A stretch of DNA of 64,000 bases from Cystobacter ferrugineus. GTDB taxonomy: Bacteria > Myxococcota > Myxococcia > Myxococcales > Myxococcaceae. The stretch spans positions 62,001-126,000 of the forward strand of contig NZ_MPIN01000006.1 in the NCBI RefSeq assembly GCF_001887355.1, in the 5' to 3' direction. The position numbers and the translations under genes were made by a program. Positions 17,287 to 25,398 of the stretch are shown one piece after another. Below the pieces are notes generated by a model. The model searched no databases and was not told the origin of the DNA. It was given only the letters and a program-made list of their open reading frames with translations. Within the stretch, counting starts at the first letter, position 1. Every line of letters begins with the position of its first letter.

Positions 17287-17314
17287 TACTGCCTACTGCG
17301 TACTGCGTGCTGCA
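17287..17314 (-). repeat. Four tandem heptamers upstream of the peptide gene
   Basis: On the plus strand TACTGCC, TACTGCG, TACTGCG and TGCTGCA run in tandem directly after the stop of the PhyH gene. They lie about 84-111 bases upstream of the peptide start. They overlap a small palindrome GCAGT-T-ACTGC (17282-17292). The spacing suggests an array of protein-binding sites or a replication-slippage tract. Confidence 0.6.
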
Positions 17315-18211
17315 CTACACCTTGAAATCCAGGAATTGGGTGAGGTGCCGGGTGGCGGCCGGACCCAACTCACACATCCGCTGGATGCCTACTTCCTGGA
17401 TGAGCCGATTCTTGAGCGGGAGATCCTCGGGGTTCGGGTAGTACCGCGAGGACAAGATGCCGTCTGGCCGCTTCCGATCCAAGCCCAGCATCTGTCTGCG
17501 GATCGGCTCCTGGGTCCGCGTCTCCAGGTCGCCGAGGGTCATCGCATCGACAGGATACAGCCAGCGATAGGCCCATTGGACGAAGATCGTCTTGCGGATG
17601 GTGCCAGAGAGATTGGGGCTGCCCTGGCTGTGCAGGGTGCGTTGCTGGAACAGGACGGCCGAGCCCGGCTTGACCTTGAGCGCGACGGCATCCTTCGGTG
17701 GCGGCGTGAACTTCTTGTACTCATCCCGCCAGCTCCGCTCGCCAATATGCGAGCGTGGAAGAATGTACGTCTGCCCTCGTTGAGGCTCACGCAGATCCGT
17801 GAGATAGAACCCGACCTTGATCGCCGTCATGGGGGCCTGGAATTGCAGGTCCGTACTGAAGACGCCTCCATCCACATGCCAGTCGTAGCGGTAGTTCTCC
17901 TCCGACGCATCGGGAGGACGCACGTTGTAGTGGGTATGGTTGACCCAGATATTCCAACCCAGAAACCCACTCACCTTGCCCAGAACCGCCGGGTTGTCGA
18001 CCAGCTCGACGAAAGCGTCATCACGTCCGAGAATATTGAGACGGTTGTAGTAGTGCGCGCTCTCACTTTCCTGGTCACCGCCACACCGATCAATCGCAGC
18101 CAACAACCTGTCTACCTGCGCGGGAGAGAGCGCATCCTCCACGACGAGGTATCCCTCCCGCTCAAAGAAAGCTCGCTCTTCGCTGCTGGGCCAATACGAG
18201 GAAAGGCTCAT
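17315..18211 (-). CDS. Phytanoyl-CoA dioxygenase (PhyH) family oxygenase
   Basis: A 298-residue Fe(II)/2-oxoglutarate oxygenase of the PhyH family. The iron ligands are His112 and Asp114 (YDWHVDGG) and the distal His194 (LHSQGSPN). Arg206 (TIRKT) is placed to bind 2-oxoglutarate. PhyH members hydroxylate or halogenate small molecules and carrier- or peptide-bound residues, and several act in natural-product pathways. I use ATG 18211 because a good -35/-10 promoter lies 37-65 bases upstream. The longer open frame to 18379 would run through that promoter. It is the first gene of the second half of the locus, followed 112 bases later by the peptide gene. Its substrate is unknown. Confidence 0.85.
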   Translation of the reverse strand: MSLSSYWPSSEERAFFEREGYLVVEDALSPAQVDRLLAAIDRCGGDQESESAHYYNRLNILGRDDAFVELVDNPAVLGKVSGFLGWNIWVNHTHYNVRPPDASEENYRYDWHVDGGVFSTDLQFQAPMTAIKVGFYLTDLREPQRGQTYILPRSHIGERSWRDEYKKFTPPPKDAVALKVKPGSAVLFQQRTLHSQGSPNLSGTIRKTIFVQWAYRWLYPVDAMTLGDLETRTQEPIRRQMLGLDRKRPDGILSSRYYPNPEDLPLKNRLIQEVGIQRMCELGPAATRHLTQFLDFKV

Positions 18212-18247
18212 TCGGTTGTGGTTTCTCGAACCGCGAGTAGGTCTCTT

Positions 18248-18276
18248 AACGTACTCTTGGGATTTTGGAGAGTCAA
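18248..18276 (-). promoter_or_regulatory. Sigma70-like promoter for PhyH-peptide-JmjC-FkbM genes
   Basis: Minus-strand TTGACT (plus 18271-18276), a 17-bp spacer and TACGTT (18248-18253). Transcription would start near 18241, 30 bases before the PhyH start. It lies in the 194-base gap after the exporter gene, so the biosynthetic half may be controlled separately from the export half. Confidence 0.5.
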
Positions 18277-18405
18277 GCATATCTCGTGGATTCTGCAAGT
18301 ACGGGAATCCACTCCACCGTCGCTCACCCAGGCATTGCTGACGAACTGTTTCAGCAAGCGAGCCCACGTATGAACTCATGCAGCCCCGCCGCGCGCGGAG
18401 GCGCG

Positions 18406-20646
18406 TCAGGCGCTGCGCGACAGGGAAGACTTCTGCTCCATCTGGGCATCAACGAGTTGCGCATAGGTACCGCCTCGAGCGAGCAGTTCCTCATGGCGGC
18501 CCATCTCCTCCACGCGGCCTGAATCCATGACGACGATGAGGTCGGCGTTGCGGATGGTGCTCAGACGGTGGGCGATGACGATTCGCGTGCACCGCAGCGA
18601 GGCCAGCGCATGCTGGACACGGCTCTCGGTGATCGCATCCAGCGCGCTCGTCGCCTCGTCCAGCAGCAGCACCGCTGGCCGGTGCACCAGCGCTCGCGCC
18701 AGGGCGAGCCGTTGCCGCTGGCCTCCGGACAACGAGAGGCCCCGGTCCACCATCAGCGTGTTGTACTGCATGGGCATGTCCATGATGTCGTCATGGATAT
18801 GGGCGAGCTTTCCCGCCTCCACCACCCGGTCCATCGGCAGTTCCGGAGCGCCCAGGGAAATGTTGTCGCGCAGCGAGAAGGCGAAGAAGGCCGGGTCTTG
18901 CAACACGATGCCCATCTGGCCGCGCAACGAGCGCAGGTCCAGGCTGGCGAGGTCCAGCCCATCGTAGAGGACGCGTCCGGAAGTGGGCAGGTACAGCCCC
19001 AGCAGGAGGTTGGCCAGGGTCGTCTTCCCCGCGCCCGAGCGCCCGACGATGGCCACCATCTGCCCCGGTTCGATGCGCAGCGAGATGTCCCGCACCACCC
19101 AGGAGGAGGCGGCGTTGTAGCGGAAGGAGACCTTCTCCAGTTCGATGGCGCCCTCGAGCGTCAGCCTCTGGCGTGACTGCTCCGCGGGTTGCTCCGGCGG
19201 TGTGTCCAGCACGTCGTTGATGCGATCCAGGTAGCTGCCCAGGAGCTGGAACTGACCCGCCGCGCCAATGAGGTTGGACAGCGGAAGGAGCAGCGCGGCG
19301 GTGAGGGCGTTGAGGCTGAGCATCTCCCCCAGCGTCAGCGTCTCCTCCAGGACCAGGTAGGCGCCCAGGCTCAACAGGATCAACGGAGAGGCCAGGCGCA
19401 GCGCGCTCGTCAAGGACTCCACCCACAGCGCCAGCCGCCCTCGTGCCAGCGACGCGTTCAGCACGTCCACGAAGAGGTGCGAGTAGCTCTCCACCGCCCT
19501 TTGCTCCGCGCCAAAGGCCTTGAGCGTCTGCATGCCCGTCAGCATCGAGATCTGGTAGCTCTGGCTCTTGGACTCCAGCTCCAGGCTCTGGGACAACTGG
19601 CTGCGGCGCTGGTTGCTCGTCAGGATGAAGATGAGCACCTGCGCCAACCCCAGGCCCAGGACCGTCAACCCCATCCACCCGCTGGAGGCGAACAGCACCG
19701 CGAAGTAGAGCAGGACCAGCGTTCCGTCCAGCAGCGTGGAGACGGTCGTGGAGGAGAGGAGCTCCCGCACGTGGGTCTGCGTGTTCATGCGCATCATCAG
19801 ATCGCCCGCGGGGCGTATCTGGAAGAAGGAGTAGGCCAGGCTCACCAGGTGATCCAGAAAGCCCAGCGTCATTCCCAGATCCAGCCGGGTGCGCATCTCC
19901 AGCAGCAGGTGACCCCGGATGAGGGAGGCCAGCAGGTGGAAGATGACCATCGTGGTCAGCGACAGGGACAGCACCAGCAGGAGCTGGTAGTCCCCACGAG
20001 GCACGACCCGGTCCACCACCATTCCGGTGAGCATGGGCACCCCGAGCGCGAAGAGCTGGAGTATCGCGGACAACACCACGATGCGGCCCAGCGTGCCCGA
20101 CTGCTGCAGGAGCGGAAGCAGGTAGCGGAACGTGTTGCCCTTGTGCGCGGACATCGTCTGGAAGTCCGCCGCGGGCTCGAAGAGGAGCACCACGCCCGTG
20201 AAGTGCTGACGGAAGTTCTCCAGGGCCACCATGCGGCGCCCCTGCGCGGGGTCCACCACATGCACGTGGCTGTGCTCCAGCTTCTCGAAGAGGACGTAGT
20301 GATTGAAGTCCCAGTGGAGGACGGTGCCGGTGGGCAGAAAGGGCAGCCGGTCCAGATCGATGGAGAGGGCCCTCCCCCGGAGCCCTAGCTGGCGGCCGGC
20401 ATCCAGCAGCGTGCGCGCGGTGACCCCGTCGCGTCCCGCGCCCGTCACCTCGCGCACCGCGTCCAGGGACATCTCCCGGCCATAGTAGGTGAGCACCATG
20501 GTGAGGCACGCCGCGCCACAATCCGTGGCCGACAACTGCCGCACCTCCTGCAGGCGCCGCGATCGTTTCCGCAGCCGATTGAGCGCGGGGAAGCGCTCCA
20601 TCAACCCGGGCTTGCTCTGACCCGCTTCCTCGTTCTCAGCCGTCAT
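18406..20646 (-). CDS. Peptidase-containing ABC transporter (C39 peptidase-TMD-NBD)
   Basis: A 746-residue exporter that removes double-glycine leaders and pumps the peptide across the inner membrane. The N-terminal C39 peptidase (about residues 33-165) has Gln37 and catalytic Cys43 in RQLSATDCGAACL, a His in HWDFNHYVLFEKL and an Asp in HVVDPAQGR. A six-helix ABC membrane domain follows (about 195-470). The ATPase has Walker A GRSGAGKTT, signature LSGGQRQRLALARAL and Walker B VLLLDEATSALD. The start overlaps the stop of the HlyD gene upstream by 11 bases, so translation is probably coupled. The intact peptidase and the nearby leader peptide at 17000-17203 make a consistent pair. Confidence 0.93.
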   Translation of the reverse strand: MTAENEEAGQSKPGLMERFPALNRLRKRSRRLQEVRQLSATDCGAACLTMVLTYYGREMSLDAVREVTGAGRDGVTARTLLDAGRQLGLRGRALSIDLDRLPFLPTGTVLHWDFNHYVLFEKLEHSHVHVVDPAQGRRMVALENFRQHFTGVVLLFEPAADFQTMSAHKGNTFRYLLPLLQQSGTLGRIVVLSAILQLFALGVPMLTGMVVDRVVPRGDYQLLLVLSLSLTTMVIFHLLASLIRGHLLLEMRTRLDLGMTLGFLDHLVSLAYSFFQIRPAGDLMMRMNTQTHVRELLSSTTVSTLLDGTLVLLYFAVLFASSGWMGLTVLGLGLAQVLIFILTSNQRRSQLSQSLELESKSQSYQISMLTGMQTLKAFGAEQRAVESYSHLFVDVLNASLARGRLALWVESLTSALRLASPLILLSLGAYLVLEETLTLGEMLSLNALTAALLLPLSNLIGAAGQFQLLGSYLDRINDVLDTPPEQPAEQSRQRLTLEGAIELEKVSFRYNAASSWVVRDISLRIEPGQMVAIVGRSGAGKTTLANLLLGLYLPTSGRVLYDGLDLASLDLRSLRGQMGIVLQDPAFFAFSLRDNISLGAPELPMDRVVEAGKLAHIHDDIMDMPMQYNTLMVDRGLSLSGGQRQRLALARALVHRPAVLLLDEATSALDAITESRVQHALASLRCTRIVIAHRLSTIRNADLIVVMDSGRVEEMGRHEELLARGGTYAQLVDAQMEQKSSLSRSA

Positions 20647-21580
20647 GGGAGAAGAGCACCTTGAGTCCTGGGATGAGTGCCTGGATGATGGGCTCGGAGC
20701 GCACGGCGACCTCGGCGCGCGCGGGCATTCCATCGAAATAGTCGAACACCTTTCCCTCGAGGGAGAAGGTACGTGAGGGCATGCGTGCTCGCACCAGGAC
20801 GAGGGGGCCCTCCGCAGTCACCGAGCCCGCCAGATCCGGTCCCAGATAGCGCTGAAGCTCGCCCGGGCCGATGATCTGGTCTCCCACCGATTCGATGAAC
20901 ACTTCCCGGTATTCGTAGCGGAAGCCGTCCAGCTCCACCCGCATGGGCATGCCGGGCCGCAGCAACGGGCGGTAGTAGCCGGGCAGGAAGGCCATCAGAT
21001 ACACCGGAGCGTGATCCTCCACGAGCGACGCCACCTGCGTCCCTGGCGCCAGGTACTGGCCCGGCTGGATGCGCAGGTCTCCGATCACCCCCGCCACGGG
21101 GGCTCGCAGGGAGCGCGCTTCCAGGCGCGAGCGTGCCAGTTCCTGCTCGGCCTGCAGCGTCGTCAACGCCTGCCGGGCGGCCACATCCGTCAGGTTGCGC
21201 ATATAGCGAATCAAGTGCAGCTCCGTCTCGCGCTCGAGACGCGCGAGCGAGTTGCGTTCGTCTTCGGACTGGAACGTCGCCAGGACCTGCCCCTGCGTCA
21301 CCCGCTCGCCAGGCGCGACCTCCACCGAGGCGACGACACCGCCCGCGGAGGCCGTCACGCCCGTGCGCCGCTCCACCCTCACGAGCGCGGGCCCGGTGGA
21401 ATACTCGGACACGGTGCCGACCAGGCAGATCAACACGGCCATGACCACGATGGTCACCAGCAGCACGTAGGTCCACCGCGTCCATTCGGGGGCGATGCGC
21501 AGCACATCACCTTCCTGGCGGCGGTGGTGCTGGTAATAGTCAAGAGCCTCCTTGCGAAATATCGACGTCTTGCCTTCCAC
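20636..21580 (-). CDS. HlyD-family membrane fusion protein (peptide exporter adaptor)
   Basis: A 314-residue periplasmic adaptor. A short cytoplasmic N-terminus (SIFRKEALDYYQHHRRQEG) precedes one membrane helix (WTYVLLVTIVVMAVLICLV, about residues 34-52). A lipoyl/biotinyl-like hairpin region (GGVVASVEVAPGERVTQGQV and SLRAPVAGVIGDLRIQPGQY) and a beta-barrel domain follow. It bridges the inner-membrane ABC exporter to an outer-membrane channel. I chose GTG 21580 with GGGAG upstream, because it places IFRKEAL near the N-terminus as in related adaptors. A GTG at 21634 is the alternative. It overlaps the exporter gene by 11 bases. Confidence 0.87.
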   Translation of the reverse strand: MEGKTSIFRKEALDYYQHHRRQEGDVLRIAPEWTRWTYVLLVTIVVMAVLICLVGTVSEYSTGPALVRVERRTGVTASAGGVVASVEVAPGERVTQGQVLATFQSEDERNSLARLERETELHLIRYMRNLTDVAARQALTTLQAEQELARSRLEARSLRAPVAGVIGDLRIQPGQYLAPGTQVASLVEDHAPVYLMAFLPGYYRPLLRPGMPMRVELDGFRYEYREVFIESVGDQIIGPGELQRYLGPDLAGSVTAEGPLVLVRARMPSRTFSLEGKVFDYFDGMPARAEVAVRSEPIIQALIPGLKVLFSHDG

Positions 21581-21637
21581 GTTGCTCCCGCGCCCATCGG
21601 CGTGAGACAGGGTAGCGTGCAGCGGGCCCGCCACCTG

Positions 21638-22597
21638 TCAGGGACTGTTCGAACCATTCCGCTCCGGCGATACGATATCCGCGTGGGCCTGCTCGAAGTC
21701 CACGCGCACCCGCATCACCGTGCCCGCGGGCACGGTGTCCTTGGCGGGCACCTCCACCTCCGCGATCGCGAACACCATCAATGGGGCGACATCCACCTCG
21801 GGAGCCACCTGGGTGACGCGTCCCTTGAACACCCAACCCTGCTCCACGGCCGACAGCACCAGCCGCTGGCCCACCGCCACCTGCCGCACCTGGGCGGCGG
21901 GAATGGCGAAGCGCACCTGCACCACTCCCCCTCGCATCAGGTGGAGGAGCGGCTGCCCCGGTTGAAGCAGTGCGCCGGGGGCCACGAAGCGGCTCGCCAC
22001 CACGCCGTCGAAGGGCGCGCGGATGGAGGTTTCCGCCAGGCGCTGGCGCAGCCGGGCCACCCGTGCCTGATGTTCCAACACCAGGGCACGGGCAATCTCC
22101 TGCTTGGCCACCGCCAGGCGCTCCTGATAGCTCGCCGCGGACAACTCTTCCTCGGAGATGGCTCCCGTACGGAGCTGGCCCGGCGCCTGTCGCCGCTTCA
22201 GCCGCTCCTGGGCTTCTTCCAGAGTCAGCGCCGCCACCTGCAACTCGGCACGGCTGGACTGCAACTCGGCCTCGGCAACGGCCAGCTCCTGCTGGGCCGC
22301 CCGGTCCTCCAGCGTCGCCACCACCTCACCCCGCTTCACCCGGTCTCCCACCTGGACGCGCACGCTCTCGACAATCCCCTCGTTGCGCGTGGCGAGGTCC
22401 ACGGACTCCTCGGAGATGACGACGCCCAACCAACCCTTGTCGCCGCTGGGGGACTGGGGCGCGTGCTCCGTTCGTCCCCCGAGCGATGGCGGCGTACCCT
22501 GGGTCTGCCGGGCGGTGCGTCCGCGCAGCGCGGCCACCCCGCCCACCAAGACCAGCAGCAGCAGGCCAAGCCCGCTCACGAATCTCCGGGACGCCAT
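21638..22597 (-). CDS. Second HlyD/RND-type efflux adaptor subunit
   Basis: A 319-residue membrane fusion protein with an N-terminal membrane anchor (VSGLGLLLLVLVGGVAAL), a biotinyl-lipoyl half-motif (GIVESVRVQVGDRVKRGEVV), an alpha-helical hairpin rich in Glu/Ala/Gln (about residues 100-195), the second lipoyl half (IRAPFDGVVASRFVAPG) and a beta-barrel. Having two adaptors for one exporter is unusual. They may form a mixed ring, or this one may belong to another pump. It is the first gene of the locus. Its start lies only about 3 bases from the predicted transcription start, so its mRNA may be nearly leaderless; no ribosome site is visible. Confidence 0.85.
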   Translation of the reverse strand: MASRRFVSGLGLLLLVLVGGVAALRGRTARQTQGTPPSLGGRTEHAPQSPSGDKGWLGVVISEESVDLATRNEGIVESVRVQVGDRVKRGEVVATLEDRAAQQELAVAEAELQSSRAELQVAALTLEEAQERLKRRQAPGQLRTGAISEEELSAASYQERLAVAKQEIARALVLEHQARVARLRQRLAETSIRAPFDGVVASRFVAPGALLQPGQPLLHLMRGGVVQVRFAIPAAQVRQVAVGQRLVLSAVEQGWVFKGRVTQVAPEVDVAPLMVFAIAEVEVPAKDTVPAGTVMRVRVDFEQAHADIVSPERNGSNSP

Positions 22598-22606
22598 CGC
22601 AGTAGA

Positions 22607-22634
22607 ACTATACGTACTCTGGAGACCGACTCAA
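22607..22634 (-). promoter_or_regulatory. Sigma70-like promoter for the adaptor/exporter genes
   Basis: Minus-strand TTGAGT (plus 22629-22634), a 16-bp spacer and TATAGT (22607-22612). The predicted start is near 22600, against an ATG at 22597. I see no other feature in the gap 22635-22856 before the divergent ABC permease gene. Confidence 0.55.
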
Positions 22635-22856
22635 TCCCCGTGTTACCGGAAACAATGGAAACATTCCGAACATGGGGAATGGACTCCTCTCGTCAGACCT
22701 TCACCCGGCCGCGAATTCCGCCGCCAACGGCGACTTGACACCCACCCACTCGTGGAACCTGCGCGGCCCTGGTGGACTCGCGCCCATGTCAATGGTCATT
22801 CTGGAATGTTTCTGGCTTTAATCCCGGTCCCGTTGGCCCTCTCCGGGTGATCCCTC

Positions 22857-25283
22857 ATGACCCAGCTCCTGTTCGATTTGCGCTTCGCCGTGCGGCTGCT
22901 CCTCAAACAGCGCGGATTCACCGTGGTGGCGCTCACCCTCATGGGGCTGGGCATCGGCGCGAACTCGGCGCTCTTCAGCGTGGTGCACGCCGCGCTCCTG
23001 CGCCCGCTCCCCTTCGCCCAATCCGAACGGCTGGTATGGCTCACGGAGACGGTGAAGCATGACGGCAACCTGGAGACACGACCTTTGTCCTATCCGGACT
23101 TCAGGGACTGGAAGGCGAATGTCAAGGGCTTGAGCGCCATGGGGACCTTCGCCGGTGCAACCCTTACCCTCGGGGCAGACGGAAATCCCGAGCACATCCC
23201 CGCGGAGTTCGTGAGTGAGGGGTACTTCGAGGCGCTCGGCGTCAGCGCGGCCCTCGGCCGCACCTTTCTGCCCGAGGAGAACGAGGTACCCGATGCGCAC
23301 GCGGTGGCCGTCATCTCCCACGGGCTGTGGCAACGGCGCCTGGGCGGCACGCGCGACGTGGTGGGCCGCACGCTCCTGCTCAACGAGCGCTCCTTCACCA
23401 TCGTCGGGGTGATGCCCGAAGGCGTTGGCGGTTGGGACACGCGGGCCCAGGCCTGGGTGCCCATGATGATGATTTCGATGGACAGGGGGGCGGCCACACT
23501 CGAGCGGCGCGGCGAGCGCTGGCTCTCGGCGGTGGGGCGGCTGGCTCCTGGCGCGTCGCTGAAGGGAGTGCAGGGGGAGCTCGACACGATTTCGGCCCGG
23601 CTCGCCCAGGTCCATCCCACCACCAACGCCGAGCGTGGCGCCCGGGCCCAGCTCGCCCAGGAGGCGATGTTTGGCGAGCTACGGCCCGCGCTGCTGATGC
23701 TCTGGGGCGCGGTGGGCTTCGTTCTGCTCTCGGTGTGCGCGAACATCGCGAACCTGCTGCTCGCCCGCGCGGTGGCGCGTCAGCATGAGATGGCGGTGCG
23801 GGTGGCCCTGGGCGCGAGTCGCGGCCGGCTGGTGCGACAGCTCGTGGTGGAGAGCCTGCTGTTGGCCATCCTGGGCGGAGTGCTGGGGCTCCTGTTCTCC
23901 ATCTGGCTCATGGATCTGCTGCGCCTGCTCATCCCCGAAGGCTTCACCACGCGGCTGCGCTTCGGATTGGAGGCGCCGGTCGTCCTCTTCAACCTCGGGT
24001 GCGCGCTCTGTGCCGGGCTGCTCGTCGCGGTGCTGCCGGCAATCAAGCTCTCGCATCCCTCGTTTCTCGACGCGCTCAGGGATCGCTCGGCCCAGAGCGG
24101 CCCCGGCAGGGGGCGGCTGCGCAACCTGCTCGTCGCCACCAACGTGGCCGTGGCGGTGGTGCTGCTGGTGGGCGCGGGGCTGATGGTTCGCAGCTTCCAG
24201 TCGCTGAGCCGCGTGGACGCGGGTTTCAACCACGAAGACGTGCTCACCCTCACCCTCCACCTGCCGCGCGAGCGCTATCAGGCGAGTGCGCTGGTGGACT
24301 TCCAGGAGCGGCTGCAGGAGCGGCTGAGCGCGATACCGTTCTTCACGGCCGTGAGCTTCTCCTCCGATGTGCCACTCGGCCCCCGCTTGAGCGCTGGCAT
24401 GGTGGGCGTCACCCCGGAGGCCGTGGGCAGTGCCGAGGAGCGCATCCGGATGTACCGCCACTCGGTAGCCCCCAGCTTCTTCTCCACCTTGAAGGTGCCT
24501 CTGCTCAAGGGCCGTGTCTTCACCTCCGCCGACAAGGAGGGGATGCCTCGGGTGGCGGTGATCTCCAGATCTCTCGAGAAGCGGATGTGGCCACGCAAGG
24601 GCGCGCTCGGACAGCAGTTGAACGTGGGAAATGGGACGATGGTGGAGGTGGTGGGCGTCGCGGGCGACGTGCGCTTCCGCGACCTCACCGAGACGAGGGA
24701 TCAAGAACCGGACCTCTATTTCCCGCTCGCGCAATCGCCTCAGGCGAGGCTCACGGTCCTCATGCGCACTTCGGCCGAACGCGCGGCAGCGCTCCGTGCG
24801 GTGGGCTCCGTGGTGCACGAGCTCGACCCGAAGCTGGCGCTCGACAACGTGGCGAGCATCGAGGAATACGTGGCGCGCGAGTTGTCACCCACGCGCCTGA
24901 GCATGCTCCTGCTCGGCGCCTTCGCGGGGATCGCGCTGGTGCTCGTCTCGCTCGGCCTCTACGGCCTCATCGCCTACATGGTGAGTCAGCGCCACAAGGA
25001 GATCGCCATCCGTATGGCACTCGGGGCGCGCATGCAGGACGTGCTGGCACTCATCCTCAAGCAGGGACTGATGCCCGTCGCGATGGGATTGGCGGTAGGC
25101 CTGCCCGCCGCGCTCGGCTTGTCGCGCCTCATCTCCTCCCAGCTCTTTGGCCTGAGCCCCTTCGATCCTCTCACCTACATCTCCATTGCCACCCTTCTGC
25201 TCACCCTCTCGGGGGTGTCCTGCTACCTGCCCGCGCGCAGGGCAACGAAGGTGGAGCCGGCGGCGGCGCTCCAGGCGGACTGA
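22857..25283 (+). CDS. ADOP-type ABC transporter permease (MacB/FtsX duplicated)
   Basis: An 808-residue inner-membrane protein with the internal duplication typical of the ADOP group. The first half has an N-terminal helix (GFTVVALTLMGLGIGANSAL), a MacB-like periplasmic core domain (about 50-245) and an FtsX helix bundle (about 280-400). A second periplasmic domain (about 430-650) and the last FtsX bundle (about 690-800, containing QRHKEIAIRMALGAR) follow. The domain order is permease only, with no ATPase fused or adjacent in this window. It is divergent from the peptide-export operon, but nothing ties it to that operon. Such proteins are numerous in myxobacteria and acidobacteria, and their substrates are mostly unknown. 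The ribosome site is weak. Confidence 0.88.
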   Translation: MTQLLFDLRFAVRLLLKQRGFTVVALTLMGLGIGANSALFSVVHAALLRPLPFAQSERLVWLTETVKHDGNLETRPLSYPDFRDWKANVKGLSAMGTFAGATLTLGADGNPEHIPAEFVSEGYFEALGVSAALGRTFLPEENEVPDAHAVAVISHGLWQRRLGGTRDVVGRTLLLNERSFTIVGVMPEGVGGWDTRAQAWVPMMMISMDRGAATLERRGERWLSAVGRLAPGASLKGVQGELDTISARLAQVHPTTNAERGARAQLAQEAMFGELRPALLMLWGAVGFVLLSVCANIANLLLARAVARQHEMAVRVALGASRGRLVRQLVVESLLLAILGGVLGLLFSIWLMDLLRLLIPEGFTTRLRFGLEAPVVLFNLGCALCAGLLVAVLPAIKLSHPSFLDALRDRSAQSGPGRGRLRNLLVATNVAVAVVLLVGAGLMVRSFQSLSRVDAGFNHEDVLTLTLHLPRERYQASALVDFQERLQERLSAIPFFTAVSFSSDVPLGPRLSAGMVGVTPEAVGSAEERIRMYRHSVAPSFFSTLKVPLLKGRVFTSADKEGMPRVAVISRSLEKRMWPRKGALGQQLNVGNGTMVEVVGVAGDVRFRDLTETRDQEPDLYFPLAQSPQARLTVLMRTSAERAAALRAVGSVVHELDPKLALDNVASIEEYVARELSPTRLSMLLLGAFAGIALVLVSLGLYGLIAYMVSQRHKEIAIRMALGARMQDVLALILKQGLMPVAMGLAVGLPAALGLSRLISSQLFGLSPFDPLTYISIATLLLTLSGVSCYLPARRATKVEPAAALQAD

Positions 25284-25398
25284 GCACCCGCCACGCGGGG
25301 CTGGCGACCCGGGCCGCCGAGACAAATCCCGGAGCGCCGGCCCCGCGCGGCAGTCATCGCCGCTCAATCGTAGATAATTCCTGTCACGCGAGGGCCCC

